From Acinetobacter pseudolwoffii (lineage in GTDB: Bacteria; Pseudomonadota; Gammaproteobacteria; Pseudomonadales; Moraxellaceae): a DNA stretch of 64,000 nt. The notes beneath the pieces were generated by a model. It was not told the origin of the DNA, ran no database searches, and worked only from the letters and a program-made list of their open reading frames with translations. Both the position numbers and the translations under genes were made by a program. The stretch spans positions 372,001 through 436,000 of the forward strand of contig NZ_PHRG01000002.1 of the NCBI RefSeq assembly GCF_002803605.1, read 5' to 3'. Positions 43,782 through 52,572 of the stretch are shown here, piece by piece (position 1 is the first letter of the stretch; every line of letters begins with the position of its first letter).

Positions 43782-43815
43782 AAAAAAATCGACCACATGA
43801 GCGTGGCCGATTTTG
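43782..43815 (-). terminator. Terminator of the mechanosensitive-channel-like gene
   Basis: On the minus strand, stem AAAATCGGCCAC / GTGGTCGATTTT with a short loop is followed by a T run, about 15 bases after the stop codon. Confidence 0.8.
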
Positions 43816-43830
43816 GTTAAAAATGACAGG

Positions 43831-45780
43831 TTATTTCAGGTCATCTTTTTTCTGAGTGGAACGATCAATATCGACATTTGGTTCTTTTTCTCCGGTTGAA
43901 CCAAATGGATTATTGACTGGCGGATGAGTCGGATCGACTTTTACTGAATCAGGTACGGCTTGATCCGCATCCGGATTGACCGGATCAATACCCAATGATT
44001 CATCATCCTGCGGTGCAGTGGTGAGGATTGCCGGTGTGGTATGCGATAAGTCCGTACTCATTGGCGTAGTACCCTCTGCGTCTGAATCTTGATTTGGCAC
44101 AATACCTGCTCCTGGCGTAGTGGTTGAAGAATCAGTAGTACCGGTCATGTTTTGTGAACGGTCGGAGTATTGTCCCATTGATGTATCTGTAGAACCCATC
44201 CCCATCGCTGCACCTGTCGTGCCTGCCATGTCCGTTGTACTTGAAGTACTCTGAGTACCTAATCCTGAAAATATGCTGTTTTCAGCTTGATCTTTGACTG
44301 GATTCGGTTCTTTGGCTTCGCGTTTTGCTTTATCAATCAGATCTGTTAAAACTCGCTCCGCAGGCTGACGACCACCCAGACCAAAGGCCAGAGCAAATGC
44401 TACTGCGACAGCACCCAGCGTTAAACCAAATGCCAGGTTCACAATCGAGTCGGCAATACCCATGGCACGTAGACCCATGGCAACGACCAAGCCCATAATC
44501 AGGACACGCACCAGATTCGCTAACCAGCGTGAGCTGTTATATTCACCGCGTTGTACAATGTTCGCGACAATATTTGCCAGCCAGAAACCGATCACCAGAA
44601 TCACGGCACCGAGTAAGATGTTGGCGCCGAAGTAAATAAACATCGCAATCAGGCCGCTCACCTGTTCAAAGCCGAGACGGTCTGCTGCTTCGGACACCGC
44701 AAATAACATGGTGAACAATACGATCAGATAACCGACCACACTCGAAAGTTTAGTGGTGCCTAAAAAACGCTGTACATCCAGTTTGGCAGGAATTTCATCA
44801 ACACCTGTACCCGATACCACTTCAACCACCAGACGTGCGACCAGTTTAGAGACCACATAAGCCAGAATCAGAATTAAGGCAGCAGCGATAATATTCGGAA
44901 TGGCATTCATGATTTCATACAGCATTGCCGTGGCAGGCTGAGAAATCGCTTCGACACCCAATGCTTCAAAAGCAATAATCAATGCAGTAATGATCACGAC
45001 GGCGAAGATGAATGAACCAATCACCTGTGCCACATTGGAATTTTTGAAAATACCTACTTTTTCAGCTTGTTGTTGTACATTCAGACTGTTTAATAGGCCT
45101 TCAACAATACCGCGAACAATTTTTGCCAGAATATAACCGACAAAAATGATCACTGCAGCAATAAAGATATTTGGTAAGTAGCTTACGACATCAGTCAGCA
45201 TATTCTGAACTGGTAACAACAGACCGTTGAGTCCCAGAATAGACAGTACGATTGGCAAGAACAGTAATAAAATTAACCAGTAAGCAATTTCACTGATGTT
45301 CTGACTAATGGGACTGACACCCACTTCAGCACTGAGTTTTTCGTCTAGTTGGGTTCGGTCAAGTAGCTTTTGTAGCCCTATTTTCACCAGGTTGGCGACA
45401 ATCCACCCTATGAATCCGACTGCAATTGCACCTAGTAACTGCGGGATAAATAACAGGAATTGCTGAATCATATTACTGAAAGGACCACTGATACTGGTCA
45501 GGTTGAGTACATTCAGTGAACCAATTACGGCAATAATCAGAATAATCCAGAACACCACCCGGGCAATAATACTTTCGATATTAGAGCGATGGCCTGTCGC
45601 CGTATTTAAGTGTGTATTGGTTCCAAGTTTTTGCAAGACTTTCTTGACTGCTGCCGAAACCAGTAATGCAATGATCCAACCAATGACTAATATGGCAATT
45701 GCACTCAGAATGGGATGAAACTGATCCCAATAATACATGGCGTCGAAGCCGCCACGCGGACTTCTCATATAATCATTCAT
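43831..45780 (-). CDS. Mechanosensitive-ion-channel-like protein with conserved TM helix repeats and a long disordered tail
   Basis: 649 residues. The N-terminal 490 residues hold about a dozen hydrophobic helices in repeating units such as LSAIAILVIGWIIALLVSAAVKK, IPQLLGAIAVGFIGWIVANLV and LPNIFIAAVIIFVGYILAKIV, the 'conserved TM helix' (PF05552-like) architecture found in CmpX-type proteins. A final pore-like helix is LTLGAVAVAFALAFGLGGRQPAERVL, similar to the MscS TM3 region. The C-terminal 155 residues are Thr/Ser/Gly/Pro/Asp-rich with repeats of the type GTTGAAMGMGS and DSSTTTPGA, and are predicted disordered. The role is presumably osmotic or envelope stress; ion-channel function is inferred. 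Confidence 0.8.
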   Translation of the reverse strand: MNDYMRSPRGGFDAMYYWDQFHPILSAIAILVIGWIIALLVSAAVKKVLQKLGTNTHLNTATGHRSNIESIIARVVFWIILIIAVIGSLNVLNLTSISGPFSNMIQQFLLFIPQLLGAIAVGFIGWIVANLVKIGLQKLLDRTQLDEKLSAEVGVSPISQNISEIAYWLILLLFLPIVLSILGLNGLLLPVQNMLTDVVSYLPNIFIAAVIIFVGYILAKIVRGIVEGLLNSLNVQQQAEKVGIFKNSNVAQVIGSFIFAVVIITALIIAFEALGVEAISQPATAMLYEIMNAIPNIIAAALILILAYVVSKLVARLVVEVVSGTGVDEIPAKLDVQRFLGTTKLSSVVGYLIVLFTMLFAVSEAADRLGFEQVSGLIAMFIYFGANILLGAVILVIGFWLANIVANIVQRGEYNSSRWLANLVRVLIMGLVVAMGLRAMGIADSIVNLAFGLTLGAVAVAFALAFGLGGRQPAERVLTDLIDKAKREAKEPNPVKDQAENSIFSGLGTQSTSSTTDMAGTTGAAMGMGSTDTSMGQYSDRSQNMTGTTDSSTTTPGAGIVPNQDSDAEGTTPMSTDLSHTTPAILTTAPQDDESLGIDPVNPDADQAVPDSVKVDPTHPPVNNPFGSTGEKEPNVDIDRSTQKKDDLK

Positions 45781-45937
45781 GTTGTTTTACCCTCTTTGTT
45801 ATTAAGCTATTTATCTGAAATCGGGAGCCTATCCTTGAAACATTCAGCCCCTTCTTCTTTCGGATTCACCTTCAGATTTGATGTTTTTAGACTTGAGCCA
45901 GCTAGCTATCATTAGCTTAAACATCACAATATATTGC

Positions 45938-45969
45938 AAAAAAGCCCCAGTGGTTTCACTAGAGCTTTT
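45938..45969 (-). terminator. Terminator of the TM-tail protein gene
   Basis: On the minus strand, an imperfect stem AAAGCTCTAGTG / CACTGGGGCTTT with a four-base loop is followed by a T run, 15 bases after the stop codon. Confidence 0.75.
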
Positions 45970-45983
45970 GATATATGTCTGAG

Positions 45984-46289
45984 TTATCGAGCCGCCTGTG
46001 CATCATCTGTCGCAGTTGCTGTTGCTTCTGTTCCATCACCTAGCGTTGCAGTAGCTTCTGTAGGTTCACCGACTGGAGTCGTATTGTTTGGTGTCGCAGG
46101 TTGCACATTAGGGTTCGGATGTCCAGCAGGTGCATCATTTGCGTCTGGATTCATGTCAGCAAACATATAGAACAGTAATGCCAGTAAAAAGATACCTACC
46201 AAAATCAAGATATAAACAGGAATACGCTTTTTTTGCGTCACTGCTGTCTGATGATCTAAAGGTGGTTTTTTATTGAAATCATCGACCAT
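45984..46289 (-). CDS. Single-helix membrane protein with Pro/Thr/Ala-rich tail
   Basis: 101 residues from the ATG at 46289, which has GAGG seven bases upstream (an ATG at 46301 is also in frame). A charged cytoplasmic start (DDFNKKPPLDHQTAVTQKKR) precedes one helix (IPVYILILVGIFLLALLFYM), then a 50-residue tail rich in Pro, Thr, Ala, Asn and Glu (PNPNVQPATPNNTTPVGEP and TEATATLGDGTEATATATDD). It lies 200 bases upstream of the channel-like gene on the same strand, and both end in Thr/Pro-rich disordered tails. Function unknown. Confidence 0.65.
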   Translation of the reverse strand: MVDDFNKKPPLDHQTAVTQKKRIPVYILILVGIFLLALLFYMFADMNPDANDAPAGHPNPNVQPATPNNTTPVGEPTEATATLGDGTEATATATDDAQAAR

Positions 46290-46856
46290 AACCATCCTCA
46301 CTCTTTGTTATTCATAAGTAGATTTTTAGCATAACAAGCAGTTAAAACAGCTTCTGTGACAAAACATGGTGAGATGGTGACGGGATGTAAGTTATATGTA
46401 TGAATAATATTTAGAATAATCTTTAAGCAATCGTGCTCATTTTTAATTCACTGATCGCTACTGGTTGATGGTGAACAGGTTTAACTCAGCATTATCCTGC
46501 TATTCATTTTTCCCTTATGTGAATGACATAGAAAATTACTGGCAGATCAACACATCTAATCGCTTGAATAATTGCAACACTATTCGCTTAAACCTTCTTA
46601 TAGAGCTATATAAAGCGTATCAGAAAAGAAAAAGGCTCTATAATCAATCTGATAATGAGGTTTAGCTTCTCCATTCTTTTCCAATCCCAGTTTGCTTGAG
46701 TTGCCTGAGTGATATGCAGTCCTTTGAAATTCAAGAGCTTCAGTACGCGACCTCAGGGCAGAACCAACACTAAAATTTGCGCTAAACAATAGCACTGCTC
46801 AGTTTCTATAAAATGGGCTATAATGTGTCCCTCATTTTTTTATTTCATCGAGCTCT
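46290..46856. other. Gene-free 570-base stretch
   Basis: No credible gene, repeat or structured RNA was recognised. Short frames on both strands lack ribosome binding sites or protein-like composition. A TATAAT box lies at its right end and probably serves the downstream gene. Confidence 0.5.
46819..46824 (+). promoter_or_regulatory. Probable -10 box for the gene at 46857
   Basis: Perfect TATAAT 32 bases before the start codon. The -35 region (TGCTCA at 46796-46801) is a poor match. Confidence 0.5.
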
Positions 46857-47279
46857 ATGGCGTATCGTCAACAAAGTGTATCGTTGGATCTTGACACTGA
46901 TGTCACCCACCAATGCACTTTGCATCATACTCGCGATCAGCATCTGATCGGGATTATCGAATTCAGTAAACCGAGTTTTGCACTGCGCTGGCAAGACCTG
47001 GAGTATTTCCGTCGTCGTACTGAAGAGTTTTCCGTGATGCCTTTCCCGGACTGTGTCAACGCAATGATTATCGATATCCGAGATGTAACAGCATGGCTCG
47101 ACAATGAAGTGCCAATTATTCCATGGCGTTTATTGGAAGAGGATTGTCCGGTACGCTTAGTCGTCCCTGCGGATCGTCTTGAGCACTACGCTGGATTCTT
47201 TGAACCGACCTGGCTCAGCGCCGATGTCGAAACGGCCATTCAAGAAATTCGTGAATCGATGGATATGTTTGTGCATTAA
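46857..47279 (+). CDS. Conserved hypothetical soluble protein
   Basis: 140 residues with no signal peptide, membrane helix or recognised domain. It begins MAYRQQSVSLDLDTDVTHQ and contains FALRWQDLEYFRRRTEEF, MIIDIRDVTAWL and LVVPADRLEHYAGFFEPTW, a mixed alpha/beta sequence. It looks like a normal well-expressed core gene with its own promoter and terminator. A terminator hairpin (47292-47320) follows. I do not recognise the family. Confidence 0.65.
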   Translation: MAYRQQSVSLDLDTDVTHQCTLHHTRDQHLIGIIEFSKPSFALRWQDLEYFRRRTEEFSVMPFPDCVNAMIIDIRDVTAWLDNEVPIIPWRLLEEDCPVRLVVPADRLEHYAGFFEPTWLSADVETAIQEIRESMDMFVH

Positions 47280-47291
47280 GCTTGAACCGAT

Positions 47292-47320
47292 AAAAAAACC
47301 TCCAGTTTGGAGGTTTTTTT
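47292..47320. terminator. Terminator after the gene at 46857
   Basis: Symmetrical hairpin: A run, ACCTCC / GGAGGT with a five-base loop, then T run, 12 bases after the stop codon. Confidence 0.85.
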
Positions 47321-47572
47321 GTGACTTTTTCTTTCTTATACTTGTAGTTCAATCTCTTTATTTATTTGCATTCCTTTGAGCATCCCACAGATTTCCTTTT
47401 CTGATTCAGTAACATTTCAGCAATAAATTCAGCTTGAGTCATGCTTGAATCATCAACTAAGATGAATATAAACGAATACTTAGACTTTATAGCAATAATC
47501 AGAATATTGTCTTAGCAGCGTCTGAAAACGGACGTACTCATAATAATTGAAAATGAAAAATGGAGTTTCACG

Positions 47573-48505
47573 ATGAAAACAAAGACTCAATTCGCTACGC
47601 TGCTGTGTGCCAGTGCCCTGACCTTGGGACTGAGTGCCTGTAGTGATAATCAGGCACCAAGCAATCAGCAAGGCAGCGAGAATACTTCTGGCACGCTCAA
47701 TAAGATCAAACAGTCCGGCACGATTGTATTAGGTTATCGTGACTCCTCGATTCCATTTTCTTATATCGCTGATAATCCGAATCAGCCGGTCGGCTATGCC
47801 CATGACCTGCAACTAAAAGTGGTCGAAGCCGTCAAACAAAAGCTGAATCTTCCTGATTTAAAAATCCGCTACAACCTGGTGACCAGCCAGAACCGGATTC
47901 CACTGGTCTCCAACGGTACGGTTGATCTGGAATGTGGCTCGACGACGAATAATAAGGAACGCCAGCAACAGGTCGATTTCTCTGTTGGCTTTTTTCAAGT
48001 AGGTTCTCGTCTCTTAACCGCAACCAATTCTGGTATTCAAGATTTTAGCGATCTGAAAGGCAAAAAACTGGTGACCACTGCCGGCACCACATCGGAACGC
48101 TATATTCGTCAGCATGAAAAAGAATTGGGCATTGGTGAAATTATTTCGACCAAAGACCATGCAGAATCCTTTTTAATGCTGCAAAGTGGCCGTGCTGCTG
48201 CCTTTATGATGGATGACATTTTACTGGCGGGAGAAAAATCCAAGGCTAAAAATCCGCAACAATGGCACATTGTGGGTACAGCACCCATCAATGAAATCTA
48301 TGGCTGTATGTTACGTAAGGGAGACCCCGAATTTAAGCAGGTGGTAGATGACGCGATTAAAGCCACATATAGCTCCGGTGAAATCAATAGCATGTACCAG
48401 AAATGGTTCCAGTCGCCAATTCCACCGAAAAATATCAACCTGAACTTTGCCATGTCTGATGACTTGAAGGCCCTGATCAGCACCCCGCATGACCGCGATC
48501 AATAG
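47573..48505 (+). CDS. gltI: Glutamate/aspartate ABC transporter substrate-binding lipoprotein
   Basis: 310 residues. A lipobox LSAC (Cys23) ends the signal peptide. A Pro/Gln/Ser-rich linker leads to a type 3 solute-binding domain (GTIVLGYRDSSIPFSYIAD, VDLECGSTTNNKERQQQVDF, MLQSGRAAAFMMDDILLAG). It is the first gene of a four-gene ABC importer operon and captures acidic amino acids in the periplasm. GGAG stands six bases before the ATG. The gap to the permease gene is 59 bases, the largest in the operon. Confidence 0.88.
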   Translation: MKTKTQFATLLCASALTLGLSACSDNQAPSNQQGSENTSGTLNKIKQSGTIVLGYRDSSIPFSYIADNPNQPVGYAHDLQLKVVEAVKQKLNLPDLKIRYNLVTSQNRIPLVSNGTVDLECGSTTNNKERQQQVDFSVGFFQVGSRLLTATNSGIQDFSDLKGKKLVTTAGTTSERYIRQHEKELGIGEIISTKDHAESFLMLQSGRAAAFMMDDILLAGEKSKAKNPQQWHIVGTAPINEIYGCMLRKGDPEFKQVVDDAIKATYSSGEINSMYQKWFQSPIPPKNINLNFAMSDDLKALISTPHDRDQ

Positions 48506-48564
48506 ACTCTGAATCTTATTCATCTGCTTAAGCATCAATTGTTTAAGCCCATTTTGGAGTGATC

Positions 48565-49308
48565 ATGAATTACAGCTGGAATTGGGGTGTCTTATTACAA
48601 CAGACCGGGATTGGTGATAGCACCTATCTCAACTGGATCATGACTGGCCTCGGCTGGTTAGCGGTCATTGCGATTGTAGCCTGGTCGATTGCCATGCTCT
48701 TGGGTAGTCTGCTGGGCATCATGCGCACCTTGCCCAGCCCAACGGCCCGGGCAATTGGTAGCGCTTACGTCACCATTTTTCGGAATGTGCCTTTACTGAT
48801 CCAGTTATTTATCTGGTTCTATGTGGTTCCGAATTTTCTGCCGAACAGCATTCAAAGCTGGTGGATCAATGATCTGGGAGCCAATACCACGGCGCTGATT
48901 TCAGCCAGTATTGGTTTGGGACTGTTTACCGCAGCGCGGGTTTGTGAGCAGGTGCGTACCGGGATTGAAGCAATTCCACCTGGGCAGATCAATGCCGGCT
49001 ATGCCATGGGGTTTAGCACTACACAATTATATCGCTATGTGATTTTACCGCAGTCTTTTCGCATGATCTTACCCCCCTTAAGTTCTGAGCTGACCAACTG
49101 TGTCAAGAACACCTCGGTGGCCTCACTGGTCGGGGTTGCGGAACTCATTTCCCAGATGAAAACCATCAGCGAATATACGCAAAATACCATTGAGATTTAC
49201 ACCTATGTCACCCTGATTTTTATCCTGATCAATGTCTGCCTGATTGGCTTGATGAACTTTCTGGAAAAGCGCCTTCAGGTGCCCGGTCTGATTGCGGGGA
49301 CTAAATAA
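48565..49308 (+). CDS. gltJ: Glutamate/aspartate ABC transporter permease 1
   Basis: 247 residues from the ATG at 48565, with GGAG five bases upstream (GTG at 48559 is an alternative). It has multiple membrane helices and the permease EAA-type loop (GIEAIPPGQINAGYAMGFSTTQLYRYVILPQSF), which contacts the ATPase. GSAYVTIFRNVPLLIQLFIWF is typical of the polar amino-acid family. The stop codon overlaps the next start by one base. Confidence 0.88.
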   Translation: MNYSWNWGVLLQQTGIGDSTYLNWIMTGLGWLAVIAIVAWSIAMLLGSLLGIMRTLPSPTARAIGSAYVTIFRNVPLLIQLFIWFYVVPNFLPNSIQSWWINDLGANTTALISASIGLGLFTAARVCEQVRTGIEAIPPGQINAGYAMGFSTTQLYRYVILPQSFRMILPPLSSELTNCVKNTSVASLVGVAELISQMKTISEYTQNTIEIYTYVTLIFILINVCLIGLMNFLEKRLQVPGLIAGTK

Positions 49309-49991
49309 TGGAATGGTTCACTGCATTTTTTCAGGATTTACAATTATCCGCACCTGCCCTATGGCATGGTCTGAGTATTACTTTAAAAGTCTTATTTTTT
49401 GCCACCATTGGCGGGGTCTTTATTGGCACCTTACTGGCATTGATGCGGCTCTCTTCAATCAAGGTGTTGAACTGGATTGCCAAGGGTTATGTCAATCTGT
49501 TCCGTTCGATTCCCCTGCTGCTGGTACTGATGTGGTTCTACTTCGCTGTGCCTTTTATCTATACTGGGGTGACTGGAAAATATCTGACCATGGATACGGC
49601 ACTGGTGTCCAGTATTGTGGCTTTTATGCTGTTTGAAGCCGCCTATTTTTCCGAAATTGTCCGTGCCGGAATCCAGTCTATTCCGAAGGGACAAACAGAT
49701 GCGGCCTCTGCCCTCGGCATGAGCTATGGCCAGTCCATGCGCCTGATTGTACTGCCTCAGGCCTTTCGCAAAATGACACCGCTATTATTACAACAGACCA
49801 TTATTTTGTTTCAGGATTCCACCATGGTGTATGCAATTGGCCTGCTGGACTTTTTCCGCACCAATTATGTGCGTGGTGACCTGATGGGTTTACTCACCCA
49901 ATATATTCTTTTTGCCGGTTTGGTCTATTTCACCATCAGTATGATCGCCACCTATATTGTTAAAAAATTACAGCAGAGGTTAACTGTATGA
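49308..49991 (+). CDS. gltK: Glutamate/aspartate ABC transporter permease 2
   Basis: 227 residues, a second polar amino-acid permease. Its EAA loop is GIQSIPKGQTDAASALGMSY followed by LPQAFRKMTPLLLQQTIILFQ, and GYVNLFRSIPLLLVLMWFYF forms the conserved helix. It pairs with GltJ to make the heterodimeric membrane pore. Four bases overlap the next gene. Confidence 0.88.
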   Translation: MEWFTAFFQDLQLSAPALWHGLSITLKVLFFATIGGVFIGTLLALMRLSSIKVLNWIAKGYVNLFRSIPLLLVLMWFYFAVPFIYTGVTGKYLTMDTALVSSIVAFMLFEAAYFSEIVRAGIQSIPKGQTDAASALGMSYGQSMRLIVLPQAFRKMTPLLLQQTIILFQDSTMVYAIGLLDFFRTNYVRGDLMGLLTQYILFAGLVYFTISMIATYIVKKLQQRLTV

Positions 49992-50731
49992 ACGAAGCCA
50001 AAGTCATGATTGACCTCCAGCATGTCAGTAAATGGTATAAAGATTTTCAGGTACTGACCGACTGTACCACCCAGATTCGGCAAGGTGAAGTGGTGGTGGT
50101 TTGTGGTCCTTCCGGTTCAGGAAAATCCACCCTAATTAAAACTGTCAATGGTCTGGAACCTGTTCAGCAAGGCAGTATTCTGGTCGATGGAATTAAAATT
50201 AATGATCCGAAAACCAATTTAAATAAACTAAGAAGTCGCGTGGGCATGGTGTTTCAGCATTTTGAATTGTTCCCGCATCTCAGTATTACTGAAAATCTGA
50301 GCATTGCCCAGATCAAGGTATTGGGTCGTTCTGAAGCCGAAGCCAAACAGAAAGGACTTGCTTATCTGGATCGTGTCGGCTTAAGTGCACAGGCCAATAA
50401 ATTCCCGGCACAACTTTCTGGCGGACAACAGCAACGTGTCGCGATTGCTCGTGCGCTGAGCATGGATCCGATTGCCATGTTATTTGATGAACCAACTTCT
50501 GCGCTTGACCCTGAAATGATTAATGAGGTGCTCGATGTCATGGTCGGTCTGGCCAAAGAAGGCATGACCATGATGTGTGTCACCCACGAAATGGGCTTTG
50601 CCCGACAGGTTGCCAACCGGGTCATCTTTATGGATCAGGGAAAAATTGTGGAAGATTGCAGTAAAGATGATTTCTTTAATACAGCGCGTGGTGAGCGTGC
50701 CCAGCAATTCCTGAACAAGATTCTGCACTAA
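49988..50731 (+). CDS. gltL: Glutamate/aspartate ABC transporter ATPase
   Basis: 247 residues. All ABC motifs are present: Walker A GPSGSGKST, Q-loop FQHFELFPH, signature LSGGQQQRVAIARAL, Walker B AMLFDEPTSALDPE and switch His in VTHEMGFARQ. It powers uptake by GltJK and GltI. It overlaps gltK by four bases. The operon ends at a symmetrical terminator shared with fpr. Confidence 0.92.
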   Translation: MNEAKVMIDLQHVSKWYKDFQVLTDCTTQIRQGEVVVVCGPSGSGKSTLIKTVNGLEPVQQGSILVDGIKINDPKTNLNKLRSRVGMVFQHFELFPHLSITENLSIAQIKVLGRSEAEAKQKGLAYLDRVGLSAQANKFPAQLSGGQQQRVAIARALSMDPIAMLFDEPTSALDPEMINEVLDVMVGLAKEGMTMMCVTHEMGFARQVANRVIFMDQGKIVEDCSKDDFFNTARGERAQQFLNKILH

Positions 50732-50750
50732 GCTGTCATTATTCACCTTG

Positions 50751-50790
50751 CAGATAAAAAAGCTCATCCAAGGATGAGCTTTTTTATCTG
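50751..50790. terminator. Bidirectional terminator between gltL and fpr
   Basis: A 40-base perfect palindrome with two unpaired centre bases: CAGATAAAA... pairing with ...TTTTATCTG around the core GCTCATCC / GGATGAGC. It can stop transcription from both converging genes. Confidence 0.88.
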
Positions 50791-50800
50791 CAATTCAGAC

Positions 50801-51562
50801 TTACCAATAATTCTCGACTGCAATATTGCCTTCACCACGCCGGTTCATGATCAGGCCGCGGGCTTTTAAGGCTTCTTTGGTATCATCGACCATTTCCGGG
50901 TTACCGCAAAGCATGACATGGGTGGTTTGCGGATTGAGCTGCATACCTGCGACTTTTTCCAGCTCGCCATTGGCAATCAGCACCGGTAAGCGGTCGTGCA
51001 AAGGTGCATCAGGCTCACGGGTAATAATCGGAATAAATTTAAATCCGCTATGTCCTTCGCCAAAGGTTTCGGCAATTTCCTGAATCCGTTCCACATAAGC
51101 GAGTTCAGCCCGGCTACGCACGCTATATACCAGATTGATTTTTTCGTATTTGCTCCAGGTTTCAAAGTCTTGCAACATGCACAGAAACGGTGCCAGACCA
51201 GTTCCAGTGCCCAGTAACCACAAGTCTTTGGGCAAGGGCAACTGATAACGGGCCAGCGTCAGATAACCATACGGAATTTTTTCCAGAAACAGCTCATCCC
51301 CTACTTTAAGATGCTGTAAATTGGAGGTAAATTTACCTTCTGGAACCACAATCGAAAAAAACTCCAGAGTTTCATCAAAAGGAGATGACACCACCGAATA
51401 GGCACGAACCACCAGTTCATCTCCCACTTGCAGGCCAATACGCGCAAATTGCCCCGCAGTGAATTTGAAGTGTGCCGGGCGTGTCATGGTGAAACTGAAT
51501 AATGTATTGGTCCAGCGGTGTACAGATAAAACTTTTTCTTGGCTAAATTTTTCAATTGACAT
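50801..51562 (-). CDS. fpr: Ferredoxin--NADP(+) reductase
   Basis: 253 residues from ATG 51562; the frame is open 15 codons upstream, but the shorter start matches family length. FAD-binding motif RAYSVVSSP, NADPH-binding LLGTGTGLAPFL and a C-terminal aromatic Trp (AVENYW) are present. It shuttles electrons between NADPH and ferredoxin or flavodoxin in the cytoplasm and often responds to oxidative stress. It is divergent from a LysR regulator with only 85 bases between, as for fprA and finR in Pseudomonas. Confidence 0.92.
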   Translation of the reverse strand: MSIEKFSQEKVLSVHRWTNTLFSFTMTRPAHFKFTAGQFARIGLQVGDELVVRAYSVVSSPFDETLEFFSIVVPEGKFTSNLQHLKVGDELFLEKIPYGYLTLARYQLPLPKDLWLLGTGTGLAPFLCMLQDFETWSKYEKINLVYSVRSRAELAYVERIQEIAETFGEGHSGFKFIPIITREPDAPLHDRLPVLIANGELEKVAGMQLNPQTTHVMLCGNPEMVDDTKEALKARGLIMNRRGEGNIAVENYW

Positions 51563-51605
51563 GATTTCAACGTGGCATGAAAGACTGTGCTCATGGTAGC
51601 ATGGC

Positions 51606-51624
51606 AATATAATTTATTAATATT
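51606..51624. promoter_or_regulatory. Candidate LysR-type operator in the fpr/regulator gap
   Basis: An inverted repeat AATAT-N9-ATATT lies centrally in the 85-base divergent spacer. LysR regulators bind AT-rich T-N11-A palindromes of this kind, so it may control both genes. Assignment is inferred from position and symmetry. Confidence 0.4.
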
Positions 51625-51647
51625 TTTTAAATGTTAAGGCTCTACTC

Positions 51648-52526
51648 ATGCGCATGACTTTACGCCAATTGGCTGTTTTTGTAGCAGTGGCACAAGAGGG
51701 TACCGTAACGAAGGCTAGCGATGCCGTCAAACTTACTCAAAGTGCGGCTAGTATGGCTTTAGCAGATCTGGAAGATGGTCTGGGTGCTCCATTATTTGAC
51801 CGTCTAGGCAAACGTTTACAGCTCAATGACCTGGGGCGCTTTCTTCTCCCTCAAGCGCTGGAAATTTTAGGTCGATGCGAATCTTTTGAACAGGTTGCGA
51901 AAGGTGAGCTTCAAAGTATCGATTTACGTTTAGGTGCAACCCTGACCATTTCAGATTACCTGATTCCTGACCTGATGGCCGATTTTCTAAAAATTCAGCC
52001 TCAAGCGCATTTACAGCTGCAAGTTGGTAATACCCGTCAAATGATTGAAGCGGTGAATCAGTTCCAGCTAGATTTGGCCTTGATCGAAGGCTCCTGTCAT
52101 CTGCCACAACTGCAATGTATCCATTGGCGCGATGATGAGCTGGCGGTGTGCTGTGCACCGGATCATCCCCTAGCGCAATTGAACCGTGAGCTGACCGCGG
52201 AAGATTTCAAATCTGTAGAGTGGATTCTGCGCGAAGAAGGTTCAGGTACTCGCGAAGTCTTTGATAATGCCATTTTGAAAGATGTGCCGGATGCCAATAT
52301 CCGTCTGACACTTGGCCATAATGAAGCAATTTTGAAAATCGTAGCCGGCGGAATCGGCATGTCCTGTATTTCCAAACTTGCGATTGAGCCTTTACGCGAG
52401 AAAGGTCAACTGGTGATTCTCAATACTCCGTTCTGGTCTTTAACGCGTCCATTGTTTATGCTGGTACATCGCCAGAAATATCAGGGGCCAGGCCTGAGAG
52501 CCTTTATGAATTTCTGTGAAGCCTAA
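51648..52526 (+). CDS. LysR-family transcriptional regulator (FinR-like candidate)
   Basis: 292 residues. The N-terminal winged helix (TLRQLAVFVAVAQEGTVTKA, then KLTQSAASMALADLEDGLGAPLFDRLG) is a standard LysR DNA-binding domain. A co-inducer-binding domain follows (LRLGATLTISDYLIPDLM, CISKLAIEPLREKGQL). Its divergent position next to fpr matches FinR, which activates fprA under oxidative stress in pseudomonads; the name is not assigned because only context supports it. It ends at a symmetrical terminator. Confidence 0.87.
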   Translation: MRMTLRQLAVFVAVAQEGTVTKASDAVKLTQSAASMALADLEDGLGAPLFDRLGKRLQLNDLGRFLLPQALEILGRCESFEQVAKGELQSIDLRLGATLTISDYLIPDLMADFLKIQPQAHLQLQVGNTRQMIEAVNQFQLDLALIEGSCHLPQLQCIHWRDDELAVCCAPDHPLAQLNRELTAEDFKSVEWILREEGSGTREVFDNAILKDVPDANIRLTLGHNEAILKIVAGGIGMSCISKLAIEPLREKGQLVILNTPFWSLTRPLFMLVHRQKYQGPGLRAFMNFCEA

Positions 52527-52540
52527 ATTTGTTTTCAATC

Positions 52541-52564
52541 AAAAAGCACCTTAAGGTGCTTTTT
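52541..52564. terminator. Bidirectional terminator after the LysR gene
   Basis: Perfect palindrome with A run, GCACCTTAAGGTGC core and T run; also serves the converging cold-shock/excalibur gene. Confidence 0.85.
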
Positions 52565-52572
52565 ATTCTATC

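Noticed and set aside
46598..46795. 65-residue minus-strand frame in the 46.3-46.8 kb gap
   Set aside because: No ribosome binding site and no recognised similarity; could be a remnant, but nothing supports it.
47362..47442. 26-residue minus-strand frame (starts MTQAEFIAEMLLNQK)
   Set aside because: Too short to separate from chance without conservation data, although its start looks protein-like.
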